The notes under the pieces were generated by a model that was given only the letters and a program-made list of their open reading frames with translations, searched no databases and was not told the DNA's origin. Positions 16,487 through 27,436 of a stretch of 64,000 nt of DNA are shown piece by piece; the stretch's first letter is position 1; each line of letters begins with the position of its first letter. A program made the position numbers and the translations under genes. The stretch is from Thiohalophilus thiocyanatoxydans (lineage in GTDB: Bacteria > Pseudomonadota > Gammaproteobacteria > UBA6429 > Thiohalophilaceae): contig NZ_SOQX01000002.1 in NCBI RefSeq assembly GCF_004366735.1, positions 124,001-188,000 of the forward strand, read 5' to 3'.

Positions 16487-17950
16487 TTACAGTCGTCCGT
16501 ACAGATGTAGCAGGTGGTGGAGTTTTGCGGTGAGATCGGCGGGCAGTTGTTCCCAGTCGAAGCGCCATTGCCAGTTACCTTCCAGGGTACCGGGGGTGTT
16601 CATTCGATTTTCGCTGCCCAACTCCAGGAAATCCTGCATCGGTATGACTGCCAGGCAACTGACCGAGGCCAGGGCGCTGCGGATCAACGGCCAGGGCATA
16701 GTCGTATCGGCATTTAACCCCAGATATTCCCGGACATAACGGCGGCTCTTTTCATCCAGCTGTCTATACCAGGAGAGGGTGGTGTCATTATCGTGAGTTC
16801 CGGTATAGACCAGTGACTCGAATTCGTGCTGATGGGGAAGGTAGTGATTGTTGGGAGCGCCATCGAAGGCAAATTGCAGAATTTTCATGCCGGGCAGGCC
16901 GAACTTTTTACGCAGCGCATGGACATCCTCGGTAATCATCCCCAGATCCTCGGCCACCAGCGGGAGCTCGGGGAAGTTTTCATGCAGCGCCTCCAACAAT
17001 TCATCCCCGGGGGCCTCCACCCAGTGCCCTTCCATCGCGGTTTCTGCGTTGGCGGGTACAGCCCAGAATGCACGTAAGCCCCGAAAATGATCAATCCGCA
17101 CGACATCGAACAGCGCCAACTGGGTCTGCATGCGTTGCCGCCACCAGAGAAAGTTATCCTGTCGCATGATATCCCAGCGATAGAGTGGGTTGCCCCAGAG
17201 TTGCCCGGTCTTGGAAAAATAATCGGGTGGTACACCGGCGATCTGTTGCGGATGACCTTCGGCATCCAGGGTGAACAACCCTCGCTGTGCCCAGATATCG
17301 GCGCTGTCGAGGGAGACATAAATTGGTATATCACCCAATAGTTTTACATCATGCGCGTTGGCGTACTGTTTCAGATCGTGCCACTGTTGAGAGACAACAA
17401 ACTGGCAAAAGCACTGGAAATCGATCCTCTCTGCCAGCTCGGTCCGGCTTTGCTGCAGGGCGGCAGTCTGGCGGTCACGCAGCGGGGCCGGCCACTCGGT
17501 CCAGGAGCGGTGCTGTTGCGATTCACGAATCGACATGAACAGGCTGTAATCATCCAGCCAGTGGGACTGGCGGGCAACAAATGCTTCATAGGCCGCGAAC
17601 AGTGCTCGGGGTTTTCGCTTGTTGAATTGCTCCCAGGCCTGTTCGAGTTGCTGGCGGTGTTGCACGAAGTCCGTGACCTGCGCCGGGTTGTCCAGCAGCT
17701 TGCGATCCTTCAACCAGTCAAGACTGATCAGCTCGGGGTTTCCGGCATGTGCCGAGAGTGCCAGATAGGGCGAGCCGTCGGTATGGGTAGGGCCGAGCGG
17801 CAGCATTTGCCAGATGGTGACACCGGTCTGCTGCAGAAAATCGATAAAGCGATAGGCATCATGACAGATCTGACCGCGGGGCAACGGTCCGGGCAGGGAA
17901 GTCGGATGCAGCAAAACACCGCCCCGACGTTGTCGGTACAACGGATGCAC
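16487..17950 (-). CDS. malQ: 4-alpha-glucanotransferase (amylomaltase)
   Basis: 487 residues of GH77: the N-terminal RRGGVLLHPTSLPGP, the sugar-binding DGSPY, the nucleophile Asp in VVRIDHFRGL (about 287), the acid Glu in VAEDLGMI, and THDNDTTLSWY. It transfers glucan chains and processes malto-oligosaccharides left from glycogen breakdown. The start is a GTG at 17950, directly after the TGA of the GH57 gene, with AGGAAG in the end of that gene. It is the last gene of the glgC-GH57-malQ operon. Confidence 0.95.
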   Translation of the reverse strand: MHPLYRQRRGGVLLHPTSLPGPLPRGQICHDAYRFIDFLQQTGVTIWQMLPLGPTHTDGSPYLALSAHAGNPELISLDWLKDRKLLDNPAQVTDFVQHRQQLEQAWEQFNKRKPRALFAAYEAFVARQSHWLDDYSLFMSIRESQQHRSWTEWPAPLRDRQTAALQQSRTELAERIDFQCFCQFVVSQQWHDLKQYANAHDVKLLGDIPIYVSLDSADIWAQRGLFTLDAEGHPQQIAGVPPDYFSKTGQLWGNPLYRWDIMRQDNFLWWRQRMQTQLALFDVVRIDHFRGLRAFWAVPANAETAMEGHWVEAPGDELLEALHENFPELPLVAEDLGMITEDVHALRKKFGLPGMKILQFAFDGAPNNHYLPHQHEFESLVYTGTHDNDTTLSWYRQLDEKSRRYVREYLGLNADTTMPWPLIRSALASVSCLAVIPMQDFLELGSENRMNTPGTLEGNWQWRFDWEQLPADLTAKLHHLLHLYGRL

Positions 17951-19651
17951 TCAGTCTTCTTCCTGGCCGCGTCGCATGGCACCACCGGCGGCGGGCTGGC
18001 CGCCGCCAAGGGAGATCGGCTCGCCCAAACTCTCCGGCGGTTCCAGATCCAGCAAGCTGTACAGATTGGACAGCTGGATGCGGTACAGGTGATCAAAGTC
18101 GCGTACCGATTCGGCCGGGTTGTAATCACCGAACCACCAGAACCAGTCGGAGCCTTCACAAATCGCCAGCTGCACCGCAATCTTTTCCCGTACTTCGGGC
18201 GTGAACTCACGGGCGGCCAGTTGCTGATCACAGGCCCGTTTGGCGTCGACCAACAGCTCCCAGGCGCGGTTTTTTCCGGCGTCGCCAATCCAAGTGGAGA
18301 AAGTGCCATACACCCAGCTGCCAGCGATCACGCGATCCAGGGATGTGATCTCGGGTTGATCCGCCAGATAGGCACTGTAGGTGGTCAGATGTATTGCCGG
18401 ATTTTCAGCCAGGCCGGCATACAGGGCATCCAGAAAATAATAGCCATTTTCCGGATAGAACTCCCAGGCGTTTTCCCCGTCCAGAATGATCGAGACGATC
18501 GGATTGGGGTGTTGCTGGCAGGCCCCGGCAATATTTTCCAGGTGGTGAATCAGGTTGGCTACCGCATCATCGGCATGCCAGGTAGCGTAATCAAATCCGA
18601 TCAGATCGGACAGGCCGTCATCGCGGAAGAAACAACAGGTTGAGGTGTCGTTATAGCGGTAACCGGTATGCAGACATTGTGTATCTATCGGCGCATCGGA
18701 TGCCTGTAGACTGTTATGCAGGACTGTATCGCCGCTGGCCAGCCAGGCAAATCCCTTGTCACTGAGAGTGCGAATGGTCGCCTCACTGATACTGCCTTCC
18801 GACGGCCAGCAGCCGGTGGGGCGAAAACCAAAGTGTTGCTCGAATACCGCCAGCCCCCTGTCAATGTGCCAGTCAACCCGCTCCTTGCCGCCGGGGTACT
18901 GTTCCACTGCCGGAAGTTCAACTTCCGGCAGGGCATCGCGGGCGGAATGGATATCCAGCAGCAGGGGGACAATCGGATGGGCGTAGGGCGTCATCGACAG
19001 CTCCACCTGACCCTGCTCGACAAGACGGCGATAACGTCCGATCACATCCCGGCAGAGATCGCCGATAAGTTGCAACAGGGTCCGACGGTCATGTTGGTTG
19101 AAGCTGGCCCCTTTGTCGATCAGGGCCTGTACCTGCGGGTTGTTGCGGCGCACGGTCTCGCCCAGCCAGGCGATATGAAACCAGGTGAGAATATCCGTCA
19201 AAAAATAGTCATGCAGATAAACAATGGCATCGGGGTGTTCATCCAGCCAGCTGGCGAACTCGGCCAGACGTTGATAGTTGGGATAACGATTGATAAGCCG
19301 GGTTTCATTGGCTCGCAGACACTGTTTGATCAGCGATAGACGTTGCTCCCGGTCACTGGGCATGATCGGCTGGGCGAGTGCGTCGAGCAACGGATCCCGG
19401 ATTTGTGTTCCATGCAGGAAGAAGCTCTCTATCTGTTTGGCATAGTCGTCGATCTGCTCCAGCAAGGTCGGAGTGAAGTTGACCACCGCCCGTGCTGCCT
19501 GGTTGACTTCCAGGTGTGCCGCCATATCGACATAATCCTTGATGGTGTGCAGATAGGTCCAGGGCAGGTGATAGTGACCGGTGCGAAGATCACGGTATTC
19601 CGGCTGATGCATATGCCAGTAGATGACGACATTGAGGGGCTTAGCGGACAT
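17951..19651 (-). CDS. GH57-family glycoside hydrolase
   Basis: 566 residues. The N terminus [20 protein letters not shown] is the first conserved block of family 57 (alpha-amylase or 4-alpha-glucanotransferase like), and further blocks such as [10 protein letters not shown] and [18 protein letters not shown] follow; the latter holds an acidic residue typical of the active site. It probably acts on alpha-1,4 glucans. The ATG at 19651 overlaps the glgC stop by 11 bases; a longer frame to 19783 is only glgC in another frame. Whether it is an amylase or a transferase cannot be decided. Confidence 0.92.
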   Translation of the reverse strand: MSAKPLNVVIYWHMHQPEYRDLRTGHYHLPWTYLHTIKDYVDMAAHLEVNQAARAVVNFTPTLLEQIDDYAKQIESFFLHGTQIRDPLLDALAQPIMPSDREQRLSLIKQCLRANETRLINRYPNYQRLAEFASWLDEHPDAIVYLHDYFLTDILTWFHIAWLGETVRRNNPQVQALIDKGASFNQHDRRTLLQLIGDLCRDVIGRYRRLVEQGQVELSMTPYAHPIVPLLLDIHSARDALPEVELPAVEQYPGGKERVDWHIDRGLAVFEQHFGFRPTGCWPSEGSISEATIRTLSDKGFAWLASGDTVLHNSLQASDAPIDTQCLHTGYRYNDTSTCCFFRDDGLSDLIGFDYATWHADDAVANLIHHLENIAGACQQHPNPIVSIILDGENAWEFYPENGYYFLDALYAGLAENPAIHLTTYSAYLADQPEITSLDRVIAGSWVYGTFSTWIGDAGKNRAWELLVDAKRACDQQLAAREFTPEVREKIAVQLAICEGSDWFWWFGDYNPAESVRDFDHLYRIQLSNLYSLLDLEPPESLGEPISLGGGQPAAGGAMRRGQEED

Positions 19652-20909
19652 GATGAATCTGCTGTCCCAGCATTTCCGGTGTGACCAGTACCACGCCTTT
19701 TGGGGTAATATAATAGTGTTTGGCGTCTTCCTCCGGGTTGACTCCGATCTGGGTGTGATCGGGTATGACACAGCCTTTTTCAATGATCGCGTGGCGAATC
19801 TTGCAATGCTGGCCGATCCCGACCTCGGGCAGAATCAGTGAGTCCTCGATCAGAGAGTAGGACTCCACCCGCACGCTGGAGAATAACAGCGAGTGGCGTA
19901 CGGTCGACCCGGATATAATGCAGCCGCCCGAAACCATCGAGTCGATCGCCTCACCGCGGCGCCCGTCCTCGTCGAACACGAACTTGGCTGGGGGTAATTG
20001 TTCCTGATAGGTCCAGATAGGCCAGTCCAGATCATACAGGTTGAGCTCGGGAGTAATGCCGATCAACTCCATGTTGGCCTCCCAGAAGGCGTCCACGGTC
20101 CCGACATCCCGCCAGTAGCCTTTGTTGCCACTGACCGGATCACGAAAGGAGTAGGCATAGGCCCGGTAGTTGTCAATCAGGCCGGGAATCACATCCTTGC
20201 CAAAGTCGTGACTGGACTGGACATCGTCGGCATCTTCCAGCAGGCGCTCGATCAAAAAATCCTTGTTAAAGACATAAATGCCCATGGAGCAGAGCGATTT
20301 TCCCGGGTCGTCGGGCAGGGTGGGGGGATGTTCCGGCTTTTCCAGAAAGTGGCGGATACGCTGTGTCTCGTCAATATCCATGACCCCGAAACCCGAGGCA
20401 TCTTCGAACGGTACCTCAAGGCAGCCGACGGTAATGTCGGCCTGCTGTTCCACATGAAAAGCGAGCATGGCGCCGTAGTCCATCTTGTATACATGGTCGC
20501 CGGCCAGAACGAGCACATATTCGGGGTTATGATTGCGGATGATGTCGATATTCTGGTAGATGGCGTCGGCAGTGCCGGCGTACCAGGAGGTTTCGATGCG
20601 TTGCTGGGCGGGCAGCAGCTCGACGAACTCGCCAAACTCGCCGCGCAGCATTCCCCAGCCCTGCTGGATATGGACAATCAGCGAATGGGCCTTGTACTGG
20701 GTCAACACCCCGATACGCCGGATACCGGAGTTGATGCAATTGGAGAGCGGGAAATCGATAATCCGGAACTTGCCCCCGAAAGGGACCGACGGCTTGGCGC
20801 GCCACAGGGTCAATTGCTTGAGCCGGCTGCCGCGTCCTCCGGCCATAATCAAGGCCAGGGTGTCACGGGTGAGACGACTGACAAAACGGGGTGAACGGCC
20901 ATGACGCAT
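19641..20909 (-). CDS. glgC: Glucose-1-phosphate adenylyltransferase
   Basis: 422 residues. The nucleotidyl-transfer loop [15 protein letters not shown] (about 20-34), [30 protein letters not shown] and [11 protein letters not shown] are typical ADP-glucose pyrophosphorylase motifs; the C terminus is a left-handed beta-helix. It makes ADP-glucose, the committed step of glycogen synthesis, and is normally allosteric. AAGGAAG lies before the ATG. It is the first gene of a three-gene operon and divergent from glgBA. Confidence 0.97.
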   Translation of the reverse strand: MRHGRSPRFVSRLTRDTLALIMAGGRGSRLKQLTLWRAKPSVPFGGKFRIIDFPLSNCINSGIRRIGVLTQYKAHSLIVHIQQGWGMLRGEFGEFVELLPAQQRIETSWYAGTADAIYQNIDIIRNHNPEYVLVLAGDHVYKMDYGAMLAFHVEQQADITVGCLEVPFEDASGFGVMDIDETQRIRHFLEKPEHPPTLPDDPGKSLCSMGIYVFNKDFLIERLLEDADDVQSSHDFGKDVIPGLIDNYRAYAYSFRDPVSGNKGYWRDVGTVDAFWEANMELIGITPELNLYDLDWPIWTYQEQLPPAKFVFDEDGRRGEAIDSMVSGGCIISGSTVRHSLLFSSVRVESYSLIEDSLILPEVGIGQHCKIRHAIIEKGCVIPDHTQIGVNPEEDAKHYYITPKGVVLVTPEMLGQQIHHVR

Positions 20910-21288
20910 AACAGCTTCCTTATTTGGTAATTGACCCTATAAAGCCGGTTTCGGGGTCCGGCAGCGCGCGTCCAGTTGTATGCCAGTGATTCACTATAGC
21001 AATTTCTGAGCCAGTTCGAAGACAGCGGAGGCAGAGTCGCTCAGCCGGGATAGCCTGATGGTCTGCGGTTGACCCGACTACAGTGACATACAAATCAAGC
21101 ATAATCGCCATTGTCCGGCTTGAAAAGCAGATTATCCGGGTTTTTGCCAGTTAACCCGGGTGGAGGACCGGGAAGGCATATTCCAGCGAGTACAATGACA
21201 GAGATCTGGCAATCCGTCAGGAGGGAGCGGATTTCGTATCGCCATTGAATCACCTATGCTTTAATGACGGTGTCACTGTGTCAGGGCA
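20910..21288. other. Divergent control region between glgC and glgB
   Basis: About 380 bases that must hold the promoters of glgC (minus strand) and glgBA (plus strand). No convincing -35/-10 pair, operator or riboswitch was identified. Confidence 0.4.
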
Positions 21289-23523
21289 GTGAGCAAATAT
21301 GGAAATTGGATGATATCAAGCACATCGAATACGGGTATGCGAACCGACAACCAGCCAGGCGTCACAGCCGATCTGCAGCGTCTTCTGCAGGCCCGTCATC
21401 ACGATCCCTTTGCCGTGCTGGGACGCCATGAACAGGACGGAAAGACGTTTATTCGTGTTCTGTTGCCACATACCCGGGAGCTCAGACTGGATGATAATGA
21501 CGCGCTTTTCCAACGGGTGGGTAACAGTGATATTTTTGAGTGGCGGGGCGATGCCGCCCAGCTGCCCCGTTATTACCGCCTGCGACAGATCGACAGCGAC
21601 GGAATCACCCGCCTGATGCATGATCCTTATGCTTTTGGTCAATTATTGTCCGATTATGATCTTGACCTGTTTTCTGCCGGTAAGCACCTGCATGTCTATC
21701 GTATCCTGGGTGCCCATCCCTGTACTATCGACGGCATTGACGGCATCCGCTTCGCCACCTGGGCGCCCAATGCCGAGCGGGTCAGTGTGATTGGCAGCTT
21801 CAACCGCTGGGATGGTCGCTGTCATCCAATGCGCTCGCGAAACAGTAGCGGGGTATGGGAGCTGTTTATTCCGGAGTTGACGGTTGGTGAGCTGTACAAG
21901 TATGAGATCCGCAATCGCGACAGTGGTGAGGTGCAGCAGAAGTTCGATCCCTATGCGCAACAAACCGAGTTGCGGCCCAATACCGCTTCAGTAGTATTCG
22001 AAAGCCGGTATGACTGGCAGGACGACGCATGGCTGACACAGCGCCAGGAATATGACTGGCTGCATCAACCGATGAGTATCTACGAAATTCACCTCGCATC
22101 CTGGCAGCGGGATGATCAGGGCGGCTATCTGGATTACCGGGAACTGGCGCACCGGATTGTGCCTTATATCAACGACCTGGGCTTTACCCATATTGAATTA
22201 CTGCCGGTGACTGAGCATCCTTTTGACGACTCCTGGGGTTATCAGACCACCGGCTATTTCGCACCGACCGTCCGTTTTGGTAGCCCCGATGACTTTCGTT
22301 ATTTTGTCGACTATTGTCATCAACATGATATTGGTGTGCTGCTTGACTGGGTGCCGGCCCATTTCCCGCGTGATGCCTTTGCCCTGGCAAAGTACGATGG
22401 CAGTGCCCTGTACGAACATGAAGATCCCCGGCGTGGTGAACATCCGGATTGGGGTACGCTGATTTACAACTACGGACGCAATGAGGTGCGTAATTTTCTG
22501 ATCAGCAGTGCCATTTTCTGGCTTCATGAATATCATCTCGACGGACTGCGGGTCGATGCTGTTGCCTCAATGCTGTATCTCGATTACTCCAAAGACAAGC
22601 AGGATGAATGGTTGCCCAACATCCACGGCGGAAACGAAAATCTCGAGGCCATCGAATTTTTGCGTGAAATGAATACGGCAACCCATCGTGAAGTCCCCGG
22701 CACCCTGATCATGGCCGAAGAGTCCACCGCCTGGCCGCAGGTAACTCGACCTGTTGAGTTGGGCGGGTTGGGGTTTTCCATGAAATGGAATATGGGATGG
22801 ATGCATGATGTTCTGGAATACTTTTCCCAGGATCCGATTCATCGACGTTATCATCACGATAAATTGACTTTTGGGCTGATTTACCTGTTTACCGAGAACT
22901 TTATTCTGCCTTTCTCCCATGACGAGGTGGTACACGGAAAATCTTCGTTACTGTATAAAATGCCGGGCGATGAATGGCAGAAGTTTGCCAATTTGCGGCT
23001 GCTCTATACTTTTATGTATGCCTATCCGGGAAAGAAGCTGCTGTTTATGGGTTGCGAGTTCGGCCAGGGACCCGAATGGAATGCCAAGGAACAACTGCAG
23101 TGGCAGGTGCTTGAATATGCCGTGCACCACGGTCTGCAAAAACTGGTTGGTGATCTCAACAGCCTGTATCGGCGGGAACCGGCTCTGCACGCTTACGATT
23201 TTGATTATCAGGGATTTGAATGGATCGATTGTCATGACTCGATGCAATCGGTTATCAGCTTTATTCGAAAAAGCGATAAGCGTTTTGTGATCGTGATACT
23301 GAATTTTACCCCGTTGCCGCGCGAGGGTTATCGTATAGGTGTGCCGAAGGCTGGGCGCTATCGTGAAATTCACAATTCCGACTCGGCATTTTATGCCGGC
23401 AGCAATGTCGGTAATCTGGGCGAGTTGTATACCACCGGTGTCAGCTGGATGGGGCGCCCCGATTCATTGTCACTGACCCTGCCGCCGCTGGCCGGGATTA
23501 TACTTGAATATATCGCCGACTAA
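21289..23523 (+). CDS. glgB: 1,4-alpha-glucan branching enzyme
   Basis: Up to 744 residues: an N-terminal branching-enzyme module ([13 protein letters not shown]), a CBM48-like domain ([21 protein letters not shown]), then a GH13 barrel with the nucleophile Asp in [11 protein letters not shown] and the acid Glu in MAEESTAWP. It makes alpha-1,6 branches in glycogen. The start is uncertain: GTG 21289 gives the longest form with AGGG very close; ATG 21310 or 21337 are also possible, and conservation begins shortly after. Its stop overlaps glgA by one base. Confidence 0.95.
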   Translation: MSKYGNWMISSTSNTGMRTDNQPGVTADLQRLLQARHHDPFAVLGRHEQDGKTFIRVLLPHTRELRLDDNDALFQRVGNSDIFEWRGDAAQLPRYYRLRQIDSDGITRLMHDPYAFGQLLSDYDLDLFSAGKHLHVYRILGAHPCTIDGIDGIRFATWAPNAERVSVIGSFNRWDGRCHPMRSRNSSGVWELFIPELTVGELYKYEIRNRDSGEVQQKFDPYAQQTELRPNTASVVFESRYDWQDDAWLTQRQEYDWLHQPMSIYEIHLASWQRDDQGGYLDYRELAHRIVPYINDLGFTHIELLPVTEHPFDDSWGYQTTGYFAPTVRFGSPDDFRYFVDYCHQHDIGVLLDWVPAHFPRDAFALAKYDGSALYEHEDPRRGEHPDWGTLIYNYGRNEVRNFLISSAIFWLHEYHLDGLRVDAVASMLYLDYSKDKQDEWLPNIHGGNENLEAIEFLREMNTATHREVPGTLIMAEESTAWPQVTRPVELGGLGFSMKWNMGWMHDVLEYFSQDPIHRRYHHDKLTFGLIYLFTENFILPFSHDEVVHGKSSLLYKMPGDEWQKFANLRLLYTFMYAYPGKKLLFMGCEFGQGPEWNAKEQLQWQVLEYAVHHGLQKLVGDLNSLYRREPALHAYDFDYQGFEWIDCHDSMQSVISFIRKSDKRFVIVILNFTPLPREGYRIGVPKAGRYREIHNSDSAFYAGSNVGNLGELYTTGVSWMGRPDSLSLTLPPLAGIILEYIAD

Positions 23524-24989
23524 TGGTTTCACGACGTATTCTGTATTGCAGCAGTGAGGCCTACCCGCTGATCAAAACCGGCGGTCTGGGCGATGTGGCC
23601 GGCAGTTTGCCGCGCGCGCTGCAACAACTGGGGCACGATATGCGTCTGTTGTTACCGGCCTATCGTGATCTGTTGCAGAATCTTTCTCAGCGGCCACGTC
23701 GCCTGATTGAATTGACTATCGATCACTACCCGGTAACCCTGTGGCAGACCACCCTGCCGGGCAGTCGTGTGGTTACCTGGCTGGTGGACTGTCCGCCGCT
23801 GTTCGATCGCCCCGGCAATCCTTACCTTGATGATGACGGCGAACCCTGGCCGGATAATGCACAACGGTTTGCACTGTTTGATCAAGTGGCGGCGCGTCTG
23901 GCTGGCGACCAGACCGGTCTCGACTGGCAGCCGGATATTGTCCACGGCAACGACTGGCAATGTGGTCTGATTCCGGTCTATCTTGAATCGCAGACCGACC
24001 GCCCTGCCAGTGTGTTTAGCCTGCATAATCTGGCTTATCAGGGGCTGTTCGATCGCCCAACCTTTGACGAACTCGGGTTGCTCGAGTCCCTGTGGCATTT
24101 TACCCGCCTCGAATATCACGGTCGGTTTTCCTTCCTCAAAGGAGGACTGATCTATGCCGATCGGATTACCACCGTCAGCCCGACCTATGCCCGGGAGATC
24201 CAGACCCCGGTGTTCGGCCATGGTATGGAAGACGTTCTGGCACACCGGGCGGATCGACTCAGCGGCATTCTCAACGGAATCGATACCCGTACCTGGAACC
24301 CGGGTACGGATCGCCTGATTGTCAAACGCTATAACCGGCGGCATCTGCTGGATAAACAGGCCAATAAGAGAGCTCTGCAGGCGCACTTCGGTCTGCCGCA
24401 AACCGGCGAGTCCATGCTGATCGGGATGGTGACCCGCCTGGTGGAACAGAAGGGGATTGATCTTGTTCTCGACAGCCTGCCATGGCTATTCAACCTGCCC
24501 GTGCAACTGGTGATACTCGGCAGTGGCGACAAACGCTATGAACAGGCGTTACAACAGGCGGTAAAACAATATCCCCGGCAGTTGGCGGTAACAATTGGTT
24601 ACGATGAACAGCTGGCCCACCGCATTGAGGCGGGGGCAGACCTGTTTTTAATGCCCTCGCGCTTTGAGCCCTGCGGGCTTAACCAGATGTACAGTCAGCG
24701 TTATGGCACCCTGCCGTTGGTTACCCCGGTCGGCGGGTTGGCGGATACCGTCATTGATGCCAGCGGTGAGGCGCTGCAACGGGGTGAGGGCAGCGGATTT
24801 GTCATGCGGGAGATTAGCGTGCCGGCGCTGCAGGAAAGCCTGCAGCGGGCTGTGAGGGGCTATCAGACACCGCTGAGCTGGCGACAGCTGCAACAGTTTG
24901 CCATGCAACAGGATTTTTCCTGGAAACACAGCGCGTCGGCCTACGCTGCACTGTATGAACAGGCTCTGCAGGATAGTCGCATGGTCTGA
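23523..24989 (+). CDS. glgA: Glycogen synthase (ADP-glucose)
   Basis: 488 residues, a GT5 glycosyltransferase. KTGGLGDVAGSLP at residues 18-30 binds ADP-glucose; NDWQCGLIPVYL, FSLHNLAYQG and the late PSRFEPCGLNQMYSQRYG with its catalytic Glu are all present. It extends alpha-1,4 chains from ADP-glucose made by GlgC. The start codon shares a base with the glgB stop, so the two are translationally coupled. Confidence 0.97.
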   Translation: MVSRRILYCSSEAYPLIKTGGLGDVAGSLPRALQQLGHDMRLLLPAYRDLLQNLSQRPRRLIELTIDHYPVTLWQTTLPGSRVVTWLVDCPPLFDRPGNPYLDDDGEPWPDNAQRFALFDQVAARLAGDQTGLDWQPDIVHGNDWQCGLIPVYLESQTDRPASVFSLHNLAYQGLFDRPTFDELGLLESLWHFTRLEYHGRFSFLKGGLIYADRITTVSPTYAREIQTPVFGHGMEDVLAHRADRLSGILNGIDTRTWNPGTDRLIVKRYNRRHLLDKQANKRALQAHFGLPQTGESMLIGMVTRLVEQKGIDLVLDSLPWLFNLPVQLVILGSGDKRYEQALQQAVKQYPRQLAVTIGYDEQLAHRIEAGADLFLMPSRFEPCGLNQMYSQRYGTLPLVTPVGGLADTVIDASGEALQRGEGSGFVMREISVPALQESLQRAVRGYQTPLSWRQLQQFAMQQDFSWKHSASAYAALYEQALQDSRMV

Positions 24990-25004
24990 CGTCGTCGGGC
25001 GTTT

Positions 25005-25207
25005 TCAATTCAGACGTTTTTTTGCTGCGGCAAAACAGTCCTCTTGCCACAGGCAATTCTGCTGGTCGCAGAGCCCGTTGACAGCGGTGGCAAAGCAGTT
25101 GAAGTTGCCCTCGGCAGCCTGGATCTGCCGCACCAGCTCGACCTTGTTCCGGCGCGAGTTTTCAGGCCGTGCTGTTTAGCGATTTGCCGGATATCCTGCA
25201 TTTGCAT
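25005..25207 (-). pseudogene. Frameshifted SAP-like small Cys-rich protein gene
   Basis: From ATG 25207, behind AGGAGA, the frame reads MQMQDIRQIAKQHGLKT, like the start of a SAP helix-extended domain. Near 25151-25157 the frame breaks. Skipping to the next frame gives RRNKVELVRQIQAAEGNFNC, then CDQQNCLWQEDC and a stop at 25005. Together they would make an ordinary 67-residue protein of a kind seen in proteobacteria, with a SAP motif then four cysteines. The 203-base length is one base short of a multiple of three, as expected from a single deletion. It could be a decayed gene, a sequencing error or, less likely, a programmed shift. Confidence 0.7.
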
Positions 25208-25339
25208 GGCTGATCTCCTGAGCGACTCGTAAGCGGGTAAGTCTGGAACCGGGTTATGACATGACTGTGGCAAACCCGTAATGGGGTGGGCGAAGTATAG
25301 TCCCGATTTGCGCCTCATGTTAAAAGGGTTAAAGAAAAA

Positions 25340-25383
25340 GGATCCAGAAAAAAGAAAAGGCACAGCCCGGGGAAGGCTGCGCC
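25340..25383 (-). terminator. Terminator of the 48-codon gene
   Basis: On the minus strand GGCGCAGCC and GGCTGTGCC form a 9-pair stem (one G-U pair in RNA) followed by TTTTCTTTTTT. It lies about 37 bases past the stop of the small gene at 25420. Confidence 0.7.
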
Positions 25384-25419
25384 AAAGGCGGAGTTGAATC
25401 CGCATTGAGGTTTTCGCCA

Positions 25420-25566
25420 TCAGGCGGGAGGAGATACCACGTTATCGGTGGCAACCGGCTCTGTAGTCGCCGGCGGCTCGAATTGGTTAACAACGTATGA
25501 CTCAGCGGTCTGGTCGGATTTCAGAAACAACTCAACGAACGTGGCGTAATTAAACTGACTGTTCAT
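25420..25566 (-). CDS. Small acidic hypothetical protein, 48 aa
   Basis: Reads MNSQFNYATFVELFLKSDQT and continues to a Pro/Val/Thr-rich tail ending in SPPA. A strong GGAGGT lies 7 bases before the ATG, and a terminator-like hairpin follows the stop. No membrane segment, cysteine or known family is seen. The support is the ribosome site plus the terminator; codon use looks normal. Function unknown. Confidence 0.55.
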   Translation of the reverse strand: MNSQFNYATFVELFLKSDQTAESYVVNQFEPPATTEPVATDNVVSPPA

Positions 25567-26275
25567 GGCGCTCACCTCCAGGGTGTGATCAAGTCTGTTG
25601 AACCTGTGCTACAGCAAACCTGTTTCAACAATCATGCCAGATGAGTGATTGTGTCGCTTCATTAGCCAAATAACTGTATTTTAATGGAATATCTCGTTGG
25701 TCCGGGGTTGTCGTATTTAAATTGATTCGCCCCCGGTCTCAGGTTTTGCACCAGCCTGGAACACTTGAGACGCTTGGCGCACGCGGTTGGCGCGCAAGAC
25801 AAAGCCACTTTAATATTGTGTCAGAGTTGGTTTCGAGGAGCGACGCTTTGCCCTGCTTCCCGCACCTGTAATGCAAAAGAATATTTGTGTGCCACCCCGA
25901 AGACCAGTGTGTGTTATGTCCCACAGTTACCACTGAATCGCGAAAGTCGGCGACGAATTATGTGATTCGCGCCGCCGTTCGGTCGATTGAGGGACGTGTC
26001 GGGAGCAGGGAAGTGGCCCAGTTCCGTTTCCGGGTGTATACAACAACCCCGATTAGAACAGGCGCAGCTGATTGACGCCGCACAGGAGACAGACAGCTCC
26101 CTCTGTGTTCTTCTTTTCGGCAATCAAGTAAGTTTTTCCGAGAGGAATTTCGGTCAATACCTGTCGCAAGAGAGTGAAGTGTTCTAATCTAAATAAGTAT
26201 TCCAAATGACAGCGTCGATAAAGTCAAGGTGTTCGGGCATTTAGAACGCCGTTCAGGAAAGATAAAGATATTTGC
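25567..26275. other. Long intergenic region without a recognised gene
   Basis: About 700 bases. Only short unconvincing frames exist on either strand. A weak inverted repeat (GTTGAA...TTCAAC, about 25598-25630) lies at the left. It presumably carries the promoters of the small gene and the diguanylate cyclase. Nothing else was recognised. Confidence 0.4.
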
Positions 26276-27421
26276 ATGCAGCCAGATGATAACAGGGCCA
26301 CAGAATCGGGAAGTTTGCCGCACGGAAAGGAGTCCTCGCATCACCGGACCTTTGGTATATCCCGGGTTAGTCATGAGGAATTCCGCTTCCTGTACGCCGC
26401 CGAGCATGTCTATGTGGCAGGACTTTTTTTGCATGGATTGTTTCTGTTTGTCTTCTTCTGGCTGAATATCCATGAACTTTACCTGTTCAATGTGTTCAGT
26501 CTGGTAGTATTTTTGCTGGCGCTTTATCTCAATCGCAATGACCATTATTATCTGGCTTTGTGGTTGACCTATATCGAGGTGGTTTCCCACGCCAGTTTGG
26601 CTATATTTCTTGTCGGGTGGAGCAGTGGTTTTTATTACTACATGTTTGCTATTTCCCCATTGCTATTCATCAAGCCGACTCGCCCCCTTGCTGAAAAAAT
26701 TCTGTTGTCTGCTGTCCCTGTTGGGTTGATGATTGTATTTTACGTCGATCCGCTTAACATGTTTCCCGTATATCATTTGGATGTTCATGTTACTCGCTTG
26801 TTGCATATCGGCAACCTGGTTGCCACCGTGGCGCTGGTTGCCTACCTGGCGCATTATTATTCCAAGGGCGTCAATGACTCGGAAAGACAGCTTCAAAGGC
26901 TAACAGAAGCCTATGAGGAGCTTGCCACGTATGATTCTCTGACACGACTTCTTAATCGTCATGCAATGATTCAGGCGATAAAGGAGGAGGTCAGTCGGTT
27001 TCAACGTGATAAAAAGCCTTTTGTTCTGGCATTGGGTGATATTGATGATTTCAAGAACATTAATGATCGTTTCGGTCATCATGCCGGTGATGTTTTATTG
27101 AAGGAGTTCGCGTCACGTATGCAACAACGATTGCGGCGACACGACGTGGTCAGCCGCTGGGGTGGCGAGGAGTTTTTGATTATGTTGGCCAATGTGACGT
27201 TGGAGGAGGCCGAGGCCGTTTTGAGCGATTTGCGTGATTGTCTGGCCGAGCCGATGAGAATAAACAGTCTTGTTCATCAGGTAACGATTACTTTCGGGGC
27301 CTGTCAGTACAGTGATGAACTGGGTGTTGATAAAACCATTCAGTTTGCCGATAACGCCATGTATCAGGGAAAACATGACGGTAAAAACCGGGTGGTATTG
27401 GCAAAAGGCGTGCAGGAATAA
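26276..27421 (+). CDS. Membrane-bound diguanylate cyclase (GGDEF)
   Basis: 381 residues. Five or six hydrophobic helices span about residues 45-210, then a short coiled stretch (DSERQLQRLTEAYEEL) and a GGDEF domain from about 215 with DSLTRLLNRHA and the active-site RWGGEEFL. The motif GGEEF is a functional variant, so it should make cyclic di-GMP. There is no clear product-inhibition RxxD at the usual place. The Shine-Dalgarno site is weak. It converges on the Ca/Na exchanger with only 15 bases between stops. Confidence 0.92.
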   Translation: MQPDDNRATESGSLPHGKESSHHRTFGISRVSHEEFRFLYAAEHVYVAGLFLHGLFLFVFFWLNIHELYLFNVFSLVVFLLALYLNRNDHYYLALWLTYIEVVSHASLAIFLVGWSSGFYYYMFAISPLLFIKPTRPLAEKILLSAVPVGLMIVFYVDPLNMFPVYHLDVHVTRLLHIGNLVATVALVAYLAHYYSKGVNDSERQLQRLTEAYEELATYDSLTRLLNRHAMIQAIKEEVSRFQRDKKPFVLALGDIDDFKNINDRFGHHAGDVLLKEFASRMQQRLRRHDVVSRWGGEEFLIMLANVTLEEAEAVLSDLRDCLAEPMRINSLVHQVTITFGACQYSDELGVDKTIQFADNAMYQGKHDGKNRVVLAKGVQE

Positions 27422-27436
27422 CCGTCAATCGCCTGG

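Noticed and set aside
17351-18643. Long open frame of 430 codons on the plus strand
   Set aside because: It lies antisense to malQ and the GH57 gene, both of which have clear motifs; composition makes the shadow frame open.
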